Source of the DNA: Panacagrimonas sp052389915
GTDB lineage: Bacteria; Pseudomonadota; Gammaproteobacteria; Nevskiales; Nevskiaceae
Reading direction: 5' to 3'
Length of the DNA: 64,000 nucleotides
Assembly: GCA_052389915.1 (NCBI GenBank)
Contig: JBQTHL010000032.1
Coordinates: 29,075 to 93,074, forward strand
Part shown: positions 46,493 through 56,397 of the stretch, piece by piece
Position numbering within the stretch: the stretch's first letter is position 1
How the letters are laid out: the number at the start of each line of letters is the position of its first letter
Notes under the pieces: generated by a model
The model's database searches: none
Told to the model about the DNA's origin: nothing
The model's input: only the letters and a program-made list of their open reading frames with translations
Program-made: the position numbers and the translations under genes

Positions 46493-46541
46493 TACACTAC
46501 GCGACCCTTCGGCCGGTCGCAGGCCAAGGGTCTTTGTTTTT
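46493..46541 (+). promoter_or_regulatory. rplY promoter candidate and terminator-like leader hairpin
   Basis: A -10-like TACACT (46493-46498) is followed at once by a strong stem GACCCTT-c-GGCC ... GGCC-AAGGGTC (46503-46532) and then TTTGTTTTT (46533-46541). Only 12 bases later comes the rplY Shine-Dalgarno (GGAG, 46554-46557). The T-tailed hairpin so close to the start suggests premature termination or autoregulation in the leader, but nadA is divergent so it cannot be ending an upstream plus-strand gene. Promoter assignment is tentative. Confidence 0.45.
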
Positions 46542-46563
46542 CCTACAGTTTTTGGAGATTTTT

Positions 46564-47268
46564 ATGGCACAGAGTTTCGTAGTCAACGCGGAACCGCGCG
46601 TCGAGCAGGGCACGGGTGCGAGCCGCCGCCTGCGTCGCACGGGCAGACTTCCGGCCATCGTCTATGGCGGCAACCAGCCGCCGCAGCCGGTGTCGGTCAA
46701 CCACAACGAGTTGTGGAAGCACCTCAAGCACGAATCGTTCTACTCGAAGATTCTGACGCTCAACCTGGCCGGCGCCACCGAGCAGGTCGTGCTCAAGGAC
46801 CTGCACCGTCACCCGGTGCGCGAAGAAGTTATGCACATGGACTTGCAGCGCGTGCTGGCCGACGTGGTGCTGCGCATGCGCGTGCCGCTGCACTTCAAGG
46901 GCGAGGAAGTGGCTCCCGGAGTGAAGACCGGAGGCGGCATCTTCGAGCACTTGTTGAACGACGTGGAAGTGGAGTGCCTGCCCAAGGATCTGCCCGAGTT
47001 CATCGAGGTGGATGTGTCGGCGATGAATGTGCACGACGCGATCCATATGTCGGCGCTGACGACCCCCGAGGGCGTGGTGCTGGTGGAACTCAAGCACGAT
47101 AACGATCAGGCCGTGATTGCGGTCCATCTGCCGCGTGCCGCCAAGGAAGAAGTCGCCCCGGTCGAAGCGGCTGCCGCGGGTGCCGAAGTTCCTGCAAGCG
47201 CACAGAAGGCGCCAGATGCGAAGGGCGACGCTGCGAAGCCCGACGCCAAGGACGCGAAGAAGAAATAG
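46564..47268 (+). CDS. rplY: 50S ribosomal protein L25 (CTC type)
   Basis: 234 residues from ATG 46564 with GGAG seven bases upstream; the ORF can be extended to 46393 but that part is leader. The L25 domain is ARRLRRTGRLPAIVYGGNQP-like at residues 20-40 (SRRLRRTGRLPAIVYGG), and the CTC C-terminal domain includes EVMHMDLQRVLADVVLRMRV, LHFKGEEVAPGVKTGG, LPKDLPEFIEVDVSAMN and VELKHDNDQAVIAVHLP. A low-complexity Ala/Lys tail ends in KDAKKK. It binds 5S rRNA. It is followed by a terminator and then pth, the usual order. Confidence 0.94.
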   Translation: MAQSFVVNAEPRVEQGTGASRRLRRTGRLPAIVYGGNQPPQPVSVNHNELWKHLKHESFYSKILTLNLAGATEQVVLKDLHRHPVREEVMHMDLQRVLADVVLRMRVPLHFKGEEVAPGVKTGGGIFEHLLNDVEVECLPKDLPEFIEVDVSAMNVHDAIHMSALTTPEGVVLVELKHDNDQAVIAVHLPRAAKEEVAPVEAAAAGAEVPASAQKAPDAKGDAAKPDAKDAKKK

Positions 47269-47295
47269 CGCGTACCGGCGTCTCGCCAAATCGAA

Positions 47296-47323
47296 CCCCG
47301 TCCCCGGACGGGGTTTCGTTTTT
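47296..47323 (+). terminator. Rho-independent terminator after rplY
   Basis: CCCCGTCCCCGGACGGGG forms a perfect GC hairpin (7-8 bp), immediately followed by TTTCGTTTTT. It lies 27 bp after the rplY stop and just before the pth ribosome site, so part of the transcription should stop here. Confidence 0.85.
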
Positions 47324-47336
47324 CAGGACTTGATCG

Positions 47337-47927
47337 ATGTCTCAGAACGACCTCATCGCGCTGATCGGCCTTGGGAACCCGGGCGCCGAGTACGCGCGCA
47401 CTCGCCACAACACTGGCTTCTGGCTGGCCGAGCATTTTGTTGGCCGCCATATCGGCAGCTTCCGCGTCGAGTCGAAGTTTTTCGGCGAACTCGCGCGCAT
47501 CAAGGTCGGGCAGACTGACGTACTGGTTCTCAAACCGGCCACATTCATGAATCGCAGCGGGCAAGCCGTGTCGGCGCTTGCGCAGTTCTACAAGCTCGCG
47601 CCGGATCAAATCCTGGTGGCGCATGACGAACTGGACCTGGCCGTGGGCACCGTTCGACTGAAGCTGGGCGGCGGTCACGGCGGCCACAACGGGCTGCGCG
47701 ACATTCACAAACCCCTTGGCGACGGCTACCGGCGCGTTCGAATCGGGGTTGGGCACCCAGGCGAACGGCACTTGGTCATGCCTTATCTGACGCAATCGCG
47801 TCCTTCCAAACTGGAGGAAGACGCGATTCTCGAAAGTATCGACCGCGCGAACGACGCGCTTGAACTGTGGCTCAAGTCCGGCTGGGACAAGGCCGTGCAG
47901 TCGCTACACACCGCACCCGCCGCTTGA
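47337..47927 (+). CDS. pth: Peptidyl-tRNA hydrolase
   Basis: 196 residues. It begins with LIALIGLGNPGAEYARTRHN including Asn14 and catalytic His24, then ESKFFGELARIKVGQTDVLV, LKPATFMNRSGQAVSALAQF, LVAHDELDLAVGTVRLKLGG and GHGGHNGLRDIHKPLGDGYR, and VRIGVGHPGE. The enzyme frees tRNA from drop-off peptidyl-tRNAs. In many Proteobacteria the order is rplY-pth-ychF; here a minus-strand secreted-protein gene intervenes before ychF. Confidence 0.96.
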   Translation: MSQNDLIALIGLGNPGAEYARTRHNTGFWLAEHFVGRHIGSFRVESKFFGELARIKVGQTDVLVLKPATFMNRSGQAVSALAQFYKLAPDQILVAHDELDLAVGTVRLKLGGGHGGHNGLRDIHKPLGDGYRRVRIGVGHPGERHLVMPYLTQSRPSKLEEDAILESIDRANDALELWLKSGWDKAVQSLHTAPAA

Positions 47928-47942
47928 GCAGGGTTCTCCCGA

Positions 47943-48431
47943 TCAGATTTCGGGATACGCGATGCCTACCGGCCCCGATGCCGCCTGCGGCGGTGCGTGT
48001 TCGCGTCCTTCGACGGTCGCGCGAACCGACATCGTGCCTTGCTCGGTCGTTACCTCGAAGAGTTCCGATTGACCCAGATCGATGCCGAAAGTCGGCGCGG
48101 CAATCCGGCTGCTGCGGCCGCCGCCGCTGGACCCAAAGAATTCCAGTTCCAGCAGCGCCTTGGATGAGCTGGAACCCGGAAATCCCGTGACCCGCTGCTG
48201 CACCATCAAAGTGCCTGGGCGCGAATGCGGACCCACTTCGACGCGGGACGATTCGCCCGCCGCCACAGTCGCCTCGGGGGTGCCCAGATGAATGCCGTTA
48301 CGGACGATCTCCAGAATGACGTGATAGGCCGCGAACTTTCCCTGCATTGCAGGCTCGGCATGCCCCGTAGACGAAAAGCTTACGAGCAGCGGCAGCGCGA
48401 TCGCGGCGATAATACGGTGGTGAATTGTCAC
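47943..48431 (-). CDS. Secreted protein of unknown function
   Basis: 162 residues. A clear signal peptide (MTIHHRIIAAIALPLLVSFS, cleavage near GHA at about 24) precedes a beta-rich domain with two similar halves, VILEIVRNGIHLGTPEATVA and ALLELEFFGSSGGGRSSRIA, each followed by a strand pattern ending in V/E (SRVEVGPHSR; FEVTTEQGTM). No family could be assigned. It lies convergent to pth and divergent from ychF, and interrupts the usual pth-ychF pair. No cysteine or metal motif is seen. Confidence 0.7.
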   Translation of the reverse strand: MTIHHRIIAAIALPLLVSFSSTGHAEPAMQGKFAAYHVILEIVRNGIHLGTPEATVAAGESSRVEVGPHSRPGTLMVQQRVTGFPGSSSSKALLELEFFGSSGGGRSSRIAAPTFGIDLGQSELFEVTTEQGTMSVRATVEGREHAPPQAASGPVGIAYPEI

Positions 48432-48555
48432 GTCGTCAGCCCCCCGGCTTTGAAATCGTGAAGCGGTAATCGGAAATAAGATTGTTGCAATGCAACATGA
48501 ATGCCACGTGACCGTGGCTGAACCAAAAATTTCTTCGACCCAGGATCAAAAAAAC

Positions 48556-49650
48556 GTGGGAATCAAATGCGGCATCGTCGGACTGCCCAATGTCGGCAAG
48601 TCCACCCTGTTTAACGCGCTGACCAAGGCGCAGATCGCGGCGGAAAACTATCCCTTCTGCACCATCGATCCGAACGTCGGCGTGGTTGCGGTACCCGACC
48701 CTCGTCTCCAAGCTCTGGCCGTCATCGTCAAGCCGCAGAAAATCCTGCCGACCGCGGTGGAATTCGTGGATATCGCCGGTCTGGTCGCCGGTGCGAGCAA
48801 GGGCGAAGGACTGGGTAACCAGTTCCTGGCCCACATCCGCGAGACCGACGCCATCGCCCATGTGACCCGCTGCTTCGCCAACGACGACATCATTCACGTG
48901 GCCGGGGGCGTCGATCCGATTCGCGACATCGAGATCATCAACACCGAACTGGCGCTGGCCGATATGGACAGCGTGACCAAGGCGTTCGAACGCGCCGCCA
49001 AGGTCGCCAAAACCGGCGACAAGACCGCCATCGCCAAACACGATCTGTACAAGCGCGTGCTCGCGCTGCTCGACCAGGGATTGCCGGCACGCGCGCTCAA
49101 TGCCGAGGGCGACGAGCGTCTGTGGCTACGCGAGTTGCAACTCATCACGGCCAAGCCGGCGCTGTACATCGCCAACGTCGATGAGGCTGCCATGCGCGAC
49201 GGCAACGAGTACCTGAAGCTGGTGCAGGACCTTGCGGCGCGCGAACACGCCATCGTGGTGCCGGTCTGCGCCGCCATCGAAGCCGAAATCGGCCAGCTCG
49301 ACGAGGCCGACAAGGCCGACTTCCTGCGCGACCTGGGCCTGGAAGAACCCGGCCTGAATCGCGTCATCCGCGGCGCCTACGCGCTGCTCGGCCTGCAAAC
49401 CTATTTCACCGCCGGCGTGCAGGAAGTGCGTGCGTGGACGGTTAAGCGTGGCGCGACCGCACCGCAGGCCGCGGGCGTAATTCACACCGATTTCGAGCGC
49501 GGCTTCATTCGCGCAGAAGTCATCGCCTACGACGACTTCATCCGCTATCGCGGCGAGCCCGGCGCCAAGGAAGCTGGCCGCTGGCGACTGGAAGGCAAGG
49601 AGTACGTGGTGCAGGAAGGCGACGTCATGCATTTCCGCTTCAACGTCTAG
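48556..49650 (+). CDS. ychF: Redox-regulated ATPase/GTPase YchF (Obg-family)
   Basis: 364 residues from GTG 48556, which gives the family-standard start MGIKCGIVGLPNVGKSTLFN and a length within one residue of E. coli YchF; an ATG at 48490 would add an unconserved 22 residues. The P-loop GLPNVGKST is followed by NYPFCTIDPNVGVVAVPDPR (switch I), FVDIAGLVAGASKGEGLGNQ (switch II) and a C-terminal TGS domain with VRAWTVKRGATAPQAAGVIH and KEYVVQEGDVMHFRFNV. YchF is a ribosome-associated ATPase involved in stress control. nadC follows 4 bp downstream. Confidence 0.95.
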   Translation: MGIKCGIVGLPNVGKSTLFNALTKAQIAAENYPFCTIDPNVGVVAVPDPRLQALAVIVKPQKILPTAVEFVDIAGLVAGASKGEGLGNQFLAHIRETDAIAHVTRCFANDDIIHVAGGVDPIRDIEIINTELALADMDSVTKAFERAAKVAKTGDKTAIAKHDLYKRVLALLDQGLPARALNAEGDERLWLRELQLITAKPALYIANVDEAAMRDGNEYLKLVQDLAAREHAIVVPVCAAIEAEIGQLDEADKADFLRDLGLEEPGLNRVIRGAYALLGLQTYFTAGVQEVRAWTVKRGATAPQAAGVIHTDFERGFIRAEVIAYDDFIRYRGEPGAKEAGRWRLEGKEYVVQEGDVMHFRFNV

Positions 49651-49654
49651 CTGC

Positions 49655-50506
49655 ATGTTTGCCCATCTGCTGGCCGACGTATCCGACATCGTTGGGCGGG
49701 CGCTGGCTGAAGACATCGGCAGCGGCGACGTGACGGCGGAACTGGTAGCGCCGGATCTCGAAGCGCAGGCCAATGTCATTGCTCGGGAGGAAGCCGTTAT
49801 TTGCGGCAGACCCTGGGTGGACGAAGTGTTCCGCCAGCTCGACCCGCGAGTTGCGTTGTCGTGGCACGTCGCGGACGGTGATCGCGTCACCGAAAACCAA
49901 ACGTTGTTCTCATTGCACGGCCCGGCGCGTGCGCTGCTCACCGGCGAACGCACCGCGCTCAACTTCCTGCAAGCGCTGAGCGGCACCGCGACCGAAACCG
50001 CGCGCTACGTTGCCGCCGTTGCGGGAACCGGCACGCAGATCGTGGATACCCGAAAAACCCTGCCCGGCCTGCGCAACGCGCAGAAATACGCGGTGCGAAT
50101 GGGCGGCGGCGTCAATCACCGCATCGGCCTGTACGACGGTATTCTCATCAAGGAAAACCACATAGTCGCGGCGGGTGGCATCGCGGCGGCCATCCGGCAG
50201 GCACGTGCGCTGAACGCCTCAATACCCTTGATGACGGAGGCGGAGACGCTGGACGAGACCGTGATCGCGCTGGCCGAGAACGTCGATCTATTGCTGGTGG
50301 ACGAGTTTTCGGACGCCGATCTGCGCGAGGCGGTGCGGCTGACGCGGGCTCATCGCGGTGCGGGTGGAAAGACCCTCATCGAATACTCGGGCAGTGCGAC
50401 CTTGGCGCGCATACGGGCGCTCGCCGAGACCGGGGTGGACCGCATCTCCATCGGCAGCCTGACCAAGCACATCCGAGCCGTGGACTTGTCGATGCGCTTT
50501 GGTTGA
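49655..50506 (+). CDS. nadC: Nicotinate-nucleotide pyrophosphorylase (carboxylating)
   Basis: 283 residues. Features: VGRALAEDIGSGDVTAELVA, RTALNFLQALSGTATETARY, IVDTRKTLPGLRNAQKYAVR and MGGGVNHRIGLYDGILIKEN, plus DRISIGSLTKHIRAVDLSMR at the end. These supply the quinolinate- and PRPP-binding arginines, lysines and histidine. The enzyme joins quinolinate to PRPP giving nicotinate mononucleotide in NAD synthesis. It is probably coupled to ychF (4-bp gap) and is convergent with dnaJ, 9 bp away. Confidence 0.95.
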   Translation: MFAHLLADVSDIVGRALAEDIGSGDVTAELVAPDLEAQANVIAREEAVICGRPWVDEVFRQLDPRVALSWHVADGDRVTENQTLFSLHGPARALLTGERTALNFLQALSGTATETARYVAAVAGTGTQIVDTRKTLPGLRNAQKYAVRMGGGVNHRIGLYDGILIKENHIVAAGGIAAAIRQARALNASIPLMTEAETLDETVIALAENVDLLLVDEFSDADLREAVRLTRAHRGAGGKTLIEYSGSATLARIRALAETGVDRISIGSLTKHIRAVDLSMRFG

Positions 50507-50515
50507 AGCGCCCGA

Positions 50516-51628
50516 TCAGGTCTTGAGATGCTGCTCGATGAACTTCTTGGCGCGATCCAGCCAGCCCGCGGCTTCCGGGTTGTGTCGCGCGTCGCTGCCA
50601 GCGAGGGAATTACCGAACTCGCGCAATAAGTCCTTCTGCTTGCGCGACAGGCTCACCGGCGTTTCCACAAGCACCGTGCACATCAGATCGCCGACACCGG
50701 ACACGCGCACCGACTTCAGGCCCATGCCGCGCAGCCGGAACACCTTGCCGCCCTGCGTGCCTTCGGGAATCTTGAGCTGCGCCTTGCCGGTCAGGGTAGG
50801 CACTTCAAGCTCGCCACCTAATGCTGCTGAAACGAAGTCGATGGGCACCGAGCAGTGCAGGTCGGAGCCGTCGCGCTCGAAGAAATCGTGCGGCTTGACC
50901 GTGATCTGCACGTAGAGATCGCCGGGCGTGGACCCGCGCTCGCCGGGCTCGCCCTCCCCGCTTAGACGGATGCGGTCACCGGTATCGACACCAGCGGGAA
51001 TCTTCACTTCCAGCGTCTTTTCGCGCCGCACCTTGCCGGCGCCGCGGCAGGGACGGCAAGGATCGGTGACCTGCGTGCCGCGACCGCGGCAATGCGGACA
51101 GCTCTGCTGCAACACGAAGAAGCCCTGCTGCACGCGCACCTGCCCGGCGCCTCCACAGGTGGGACATTTCGGCGCAGGCTTGCCGTTGGCCGTACCGTGC
51201 CCTGAGCATTCGCCGCAGGTTTCCTGAGTGGGGATGCGGATCGATTCGGTGGCCCCGGCTGCCGCCTGCTCCAGGCTCAGTTCCATCGAGTAGCGCAGGT
51301 CCGATCCGCGCCGCGGTCCGCCGCGGTTGCCACCGAAGATGTCGGAAAAGACATCGCCGAAAATGTCGGCGAAGCCTGCGCCGGCACCACCGCCGCCACT
51401 TCGGCTCAGACCTTCGTGGCCGTGGCGGTCGTAAATCGCGCGCTTGTCGGAGTCGGTCAGGACCTCGTAGGCCTCGCTCGCTTCCTTGAATTTTTCCTCC
51501 GCGCTCGCATCGCCCGGATTACGATCCGGATGCAGCTTCATCGCGAGGCGGCGATAGGAGCGCTTGAAATCTTCTTCGGACGCGTTGCGTTCGACGCCTA
51601 GGACTTCGTAGTAGTCGCGCTTGCTCAT
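50516..51628 (-). CDS. dnaJ: Molecular chaperone DnaJ
   Basis: 370 residues. The J domain has DYYEVLGVERNASEEDFKRS and KLHPDRNPGDASAEEKFKEA with the HPD motif, followed by a Gly/Phe-rich linker (SGGGGAGAGFADIFGDVFSD). Four CxxCxGxG zinc repeats start at ETCGECSGHGTANG and include PTCGGAGQVRVQQG, CPHCRGRGTQVTD and CRPCRGAGKV. Two C-terminal substrate domains follow. DnaJ delivers clients to DnaK and stimulates its ATPase. It lies after dnaK, from which a T-tailed hairpin separates it. Confidence 0.96.
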   Translation of the reverse strand: MSKRDYYEVLGVERNASEEDFKRSYRRLAMKLHPDRNPGDASAEEKFKEASEAYEVLTDSDKRAIYDRHGHEGLSRSGGGGAGAGFADIFGDVFSDIFGGNRGGPRRGSDLRYSMELSLEQAAAGATESIRIPTQETCGECSGHGTANGKPAPKCPTCGGAGQVRVQQGFFVLQQSCPHCRGRGTQVTDPCRPCRGAGKVRREKTLEVKIPAGVDTGDRIRLSGEGEPGERGSTPGDLYVQITVKPHDFFERDGSDLHCSVPIDFVSAALGGELEVPTLTGKAQLKIPEGTQGGKVFRLRGMGLKSVRVSGVGDLMCTVLVETPVSLSRKQKDLLREFGNSLAGSDARHNPEAAGWLDRAKKFIEQHLKT

Positions 51629-51725
51629 GAGCGGGTAACAGGAAGCGGGAGGCGGAACGCGAGACTCATGAGCGGCTCTTGAAAGTTAAGCGTGAAGACA
51701 TTCGGAACCCGGGTGAATGATGCGC

Positions 51726-51757
51726 AAAAGGCGGGCCGACTCACGTCGCCCGCCTTC
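51726..51757 (-). terminator. Terminator-like hairpin between dnaK and dnaJ
   Basis: On the minus strand AAGGCGGGC-gacgtgagtcg-GCCCGCCTTTT forms a nine-base stem with a short T tail, 18 bp after the dnaK stop. It could reduce dnaJ expression relative to dnaK, as expected for these two chaperones. Confidence 0.65.
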
Positions 51758-51774
51758 TGATTCCCGCATGAAGC

Positions 51775-53694
<1,920 letters not shown>

Positions 53695-53776
53695 AACGTT
53701 GTTACTCCGAATCTTTGTTGAGTGGAACGGAACTAATCTACGAACTGCGGTAGTTGTGCGGCCGTCTATGCTTTGT

Positions 53777-54328
53777 TCAAGAGGCCGGCGTCGCAGGCGC
53801 TTTGGCCACGACCACCATCGCCGGCCGCAGCAGGCGGTCGTGCAGGCGGTAGCCCTTCTGCATCACGTTGAGCACATGGTTGGGGGGTGTCTCGGCCGAC
53901 TCCAGCATAGTCACCGCTTCGTGCTGGTCCGGGTTGAACGGCTCTCCCAGCGGATCGACCAGCTTGACCCCGTGTTTCTCCAGGGTTGCCTGCAGTTGTT
54001 TGCGCGTGAGTTGCATGCCTTCGACGATGGTCGCGGCCTGCGCGTCCGGCTTGATCGCAGCGGCAAGCCCGAAATCCAGACTGTCGGCAACCCCCAGCAA
54101 TTCACCGAGCAGTTTCTCGGCTCCATACTGGCGCGCGGACTGGATGTCGCGCTCGTTGCGCTTGCGCAGGTTGTCCATGTCGGCTAGTGCGCGCATGTGG
54201 GCGTCGCGCGCGGCCGCCGCCTTTGCTTCGGCCTCACCCAGTTGTGCTTTCAGGCTGGCCATGTCGGGGGCAGTTTCGTTGGAGGCGCCAGCGTCGGGAG
54301 TGGCGGGAGCGTCGGTGATTTCGGTCAT
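53777..54328 (-). CDS. grpE: Nucleotide exchange factor GrpE
   Basis: 183 residues. An acidic N-terminus is followed by a long coiled coil (LKAQLGEAEAKAAAARDAHM, RALADMDNLRKRNERDIQSA) and the compact beta domain with LLGVADSLDFGLAAA, VKLVDPLGEPFNPDQHEAVT and VLNVMQKGYRLHDRLLRPAM. GrpE releases ADP from DnaK. It leads the grpE-dnaK-dnaJ heat-shock run. Confidence 0.95.
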   Translation of the reverse strand: MTEITDAPATPDAGASNETAPDMASLKAQLGEAEAKAAAARDAHMRALADMDNLRKRNERDIQSARQYGAEKLLGELLGVADSLDFGLAAAIKPDAQAATIVEGMQLTRKQLQATLEKHGVKLVDPLGEPFNPDQHEAVTMLESAETPPNHVLNVMQKGYRLHDRLLRPAMVVVAKAPATPAS

Positions 54329-54357
54329 GTGGTCTGCGAGGATTCCCTACGACTCCG

Positions 54358-54387
54358 GCTAGTGAGGCCATGCAGAGTCGATTCAAG
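54358..54387 (-). promoter_or_regulatory. Possible sigma-32 promoter of grpE
   Basis: On the minus strand CCCTTGAATCG (TTCAAG at 54382-54387 on plus) matches the sigma-32 -35 box CTTGAA, about 55 bp before the grpE start. A convincing CCCCAT -10 was not found at the right spacing, so the call is tentative and rests partly on what is known of grpE-dnaK regulation. Confidence 0.3.
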
Positions 54388-54469
54388 GGCGCGGATTCTA
54401 CGCAGGCGAGCGGGAAGGCGCGCGGATGGTGCTCCGGATCGGAAAGATTCCCCTGCACGTCGGGCTGTA

Positions 54470-54526
54470 GGCCGCGCTTCAGACCGACTCCCCGGCCGGG
54501 ATGTCGGGTTGAAACCCGACCTACAT
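54470..54526. repeat. Pair of REP-like hairpins upstream of gshB
   Basis: GTCGGGCTGTAGGCC ... CAGACCGAC (about 54459-54487) is followed by TGTCGGGTT-ga-AACCCGACCTACA (about 54502-54525). The second is the common 'TGTAGGTCGGGTT' palindrome. They lie in the 254-bp region between the divergent grpE and gshB genes. Confidence 0.75.
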
Positions 54527-54582
54527 GGGGGGCCCTGCGGGTACGATGACACTCTCTGACACAAAGCCCCACGAGCACCCAC

Positions 54583-55539
54583 ATGACCCGCAGAATCGGC
54601 ATCGTCATGGACCCCATCGGGTCGATCAAGCCGTACAAGGACACCACGCTGGCGCTGATGCTGGCGGCTCAGAAGCGCGGCTGGAGCCTGGAGTACCTGG
54701 AGCAGACCGACCTGCATGTGCGCGACGGCGTTGCCTTCGGCCGCGCGCTAACGGTCGAGGTCCACGACGACAGGCAGCACTGGTTCGACTGGTGCGGCGA
54801 GCCACAACTCACCAGGCTTGCGGACCTCGACGCCATCCTGATGCGCAAGGATCCGCCGTTCGATCTCGAATACGTCGGCAGCACCTACATCCTGGAGCGT
54901 GCCGAAGCCGAGGGCGTGCTGGTGGTGAACAAGCCGCAAAGCCTGCGCGACTGCAACGAGAAACTGTTCACGTCCTGGTTTGCCGACGTGGCGCCGCCCA
55001 CCCTGTTCGCCCGCGATGCCGCAAGTCTGCGCGCCTTCCACGCCGAGCATCGCGACGTGATCTACAAGCCGGTGGATGGCATGGGCGGCAGCGGCATCTT
55101 CCGCGTGGGCTTGGACGGCCTGAACCTGGGTGCGGTCATCGAACAGCTCAGCGACTACGGTCGGCGCATGATCGTTGCGCAGAAATATCTGCCGGCCATC
55201 GCCGACGGCGACAAGCGCATTCTGATGATTGACGGCGAACCAGTCCCCTACTGTCTTGCGCGCGTTCCCATGGCGGGCGAGACGCGCGGCAATCTCGCCG
55301 CCGGCGGCACCGGGCGGCCGCAGCCGCTGTCCGATGCGGATCGCCGGATTGCGGCAAGGGTAGGCCCGGAACTCAAGCGGCGCGGGCTGCTGTTCGTGGG
55401 CCTAGATGTCATCGGCGAACACCTGACCGAGATCAACGTCACCAGCCCCACCTGTGCGCGCGAGATCGATGCGGCTTACGGCACCGACATCGGCGGGCAA
55501 CTAATGGACGTGATCGCAACGCGGCTCGCTGCCTCGTAG
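54583..55539 (+). CDS. gshB: Glutathione synthetase
   Basis: 318 residues. It opens RRIGIVMDPIGSIKPYKDTT and has DAILMRKDPPFDLEYVGSTY, LVVNKPQSLRDCNEKLFTSW, DVIYKPVDGMGGSGIFRVGL (ATP-grasp loop), RRMIVAQKYLPAIADGDKRI and GETRGNLAAGGTGRPQPLSD, with FVGLDVIGEHLTEINVTSPT. The enzyme adds glycine to gamma-glutamylcysteine. The stop codon lies inside the left end of the following REP-like element. yqgE and ruvX downstream reproduce the common gshB-yqgE-ruvX neighbourhood. Confidence 0.96.
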   Translation: MTRRIGIVMDPIGSIKPYKDTTLALMLAAQKRGWSLEYLEQTDLHVRDGVAFGRALTVEVHDDRQHWFDWCGEPQLTRLADLDAILMRKDPPFDLEYVGSTYILERAEAEGVLVVNKPQSLRDCNEKLFTSWFADVAPPTLFARDAASLRAFHAEHRDVIYKPVDGMGGSGIFRVGLDGLNLGAVIEQLSDYGRRMIVAQKYLPAIADGDKRILMIDGEPVPYCLARVPMAGETRGNLAAGGTGRPQPLSDADRRIAARVGPELKRRGLLFVGLDVIGEHLTEINVTSPTCAREIDAAYGTDIGGQLMDVIATRLAAS

Positions 55540-55623
55540 GAGGGGCGTAAGCCGCGACCGGCGCTCGCAAATCAAATCTCGCCGGGCTGTTCGAGAAGCC
55601 GGTCGGGGCTTACGCCCTCCTAC
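55536..55623. repeat. REP doublet overlapping the gshB stop
   Basis: GTAGGAGGGGCGTAAGCC (55536-55553) faces GGCTTACGCCCTCCTAC (55607-55623), with an inner CGACCGG / CCGGTCG pair. The first TAG of the element is the gshB stop codon. It lies 38 bp before the yqgE start. Confidence 0.85.
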
Positions 55624-55661
55624 ATGTTGCCTAGCCGCACCTGCGGCTGGATACTGACCTC

Positions 55662-56366
55662 ATGCCGCGCATAACCACCACCGCTATCCGTCGTCTGCGC
55701 AAGAGCACCGGCGCCAGCCTGGCCAGGTGCCGGCAGGCGCTGGAAGCGCACGAAGGCGATGAGGCCAAGGCCGAAGCGCAATTGCGCGTCGATACCCTGC
55801 TGGGAGACGACGCGCCCTCGCTCAAGAACCAGTTCCTGATCGCGATGCCCGGATTGGAGGACGACAACTTCAGCCACACCGTGTCCCTGCTGTGCGAGCA
55901 CAACGACAAGGGCGCCATCGGGCTCATCATCAACCGTCCCACCGATCTCAGCCTGAGCGCCATGCTCGACCAGATGGGCGTCAAGCACGAAGGTGCGGAC
56001 ACCACCGATCACTTCATCTTCTGGGGCGGGCCGGTGCAACCCGAACGAGGCTTCGTGGTGCATCGCGAACCGGGTGGATGGGAATCCTGCATGCCCATCG
56101 GCGGCGACCTGTTCATCACCACTTCGCGCGACGTGCTTACCGCCATCGGTCAAGGTCGCGGGCCCAAGGACTTCCTCATCACTCTCGGGTACGCGGGCTG
56201 GAGCGCGGGCCAGTTGGAGAACGAGATCATGGCCAACTCCTGGCTCAACACCCCGGTGGATTCCAAGGTGCTGTTCCAGACACCAGCGCGCAGCCGCTGG
56301 CAAACGGCGACGCGCCTGCTGGGCCTGGACGTGACGCAGATAGGTAGCGGTGCGGGACACGCTTGA
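55662..56366 (+). CDS. yqgE: YqgE/AlgH family protein with an EF-Ts-like N-terminal UBA domain
   Basis: 234 residues. The YqgE domain starts near residue 55: LKNQFLIAMPGLEDDNFSHT, LLCEHNDKGAIGLIINRPTD, FIFWGGPVQPERGFVVHREP and LITLGYAGWSAGQLENEIMA, all typical of this family of unknown biochemical role (AlgH in Pseudomonas). The first 42 residues are extra: ITTTAIRRLRKSTGASLARC and RQALEAHEGDEAKAEAQLRV closely follow the EF-Ts N-terminal pattern (V-x2-L-R-x2-T-G-A-G/S-x2-D/R-C-K/R-x-A-L). No later ATG or GTG fits a normal YqgE start, only a TTG at about residue 41. gshB lies upstream and ruvX downstream. Confidence 0.88.
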   Translation: MPRITTTAIRRLRKSTGASLARCRQALEAHEGDEAKAEAQLRVDTLLGDDAPSLKNQFLIAMPGLEDDNFSHTVSLLCEHNDKGAIGLIINRPTDLSLSAMLDQMGVKHEGADTTDHFIFWGGPVQPERGFVVHREPGGWESCMPIGGDLFITTSRDVLTAIGQGRGPKDFLITLGYAGWSAGQLENEIMANSWLNTPVDSKVLFQTPARSRWQTATRLLGLDVTQIGSGAGHA

Positions 56367-56397
56367 GGTAGTTCTTGGATTTGCTACCGGAGTTCGC

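Noticed and set aside
51629..51774. A sigma-32 promoter between dnaK and dnaJ
   Set aside because: CTTTCAAG is in the wrong orientation for the minus-strand dnaJ.
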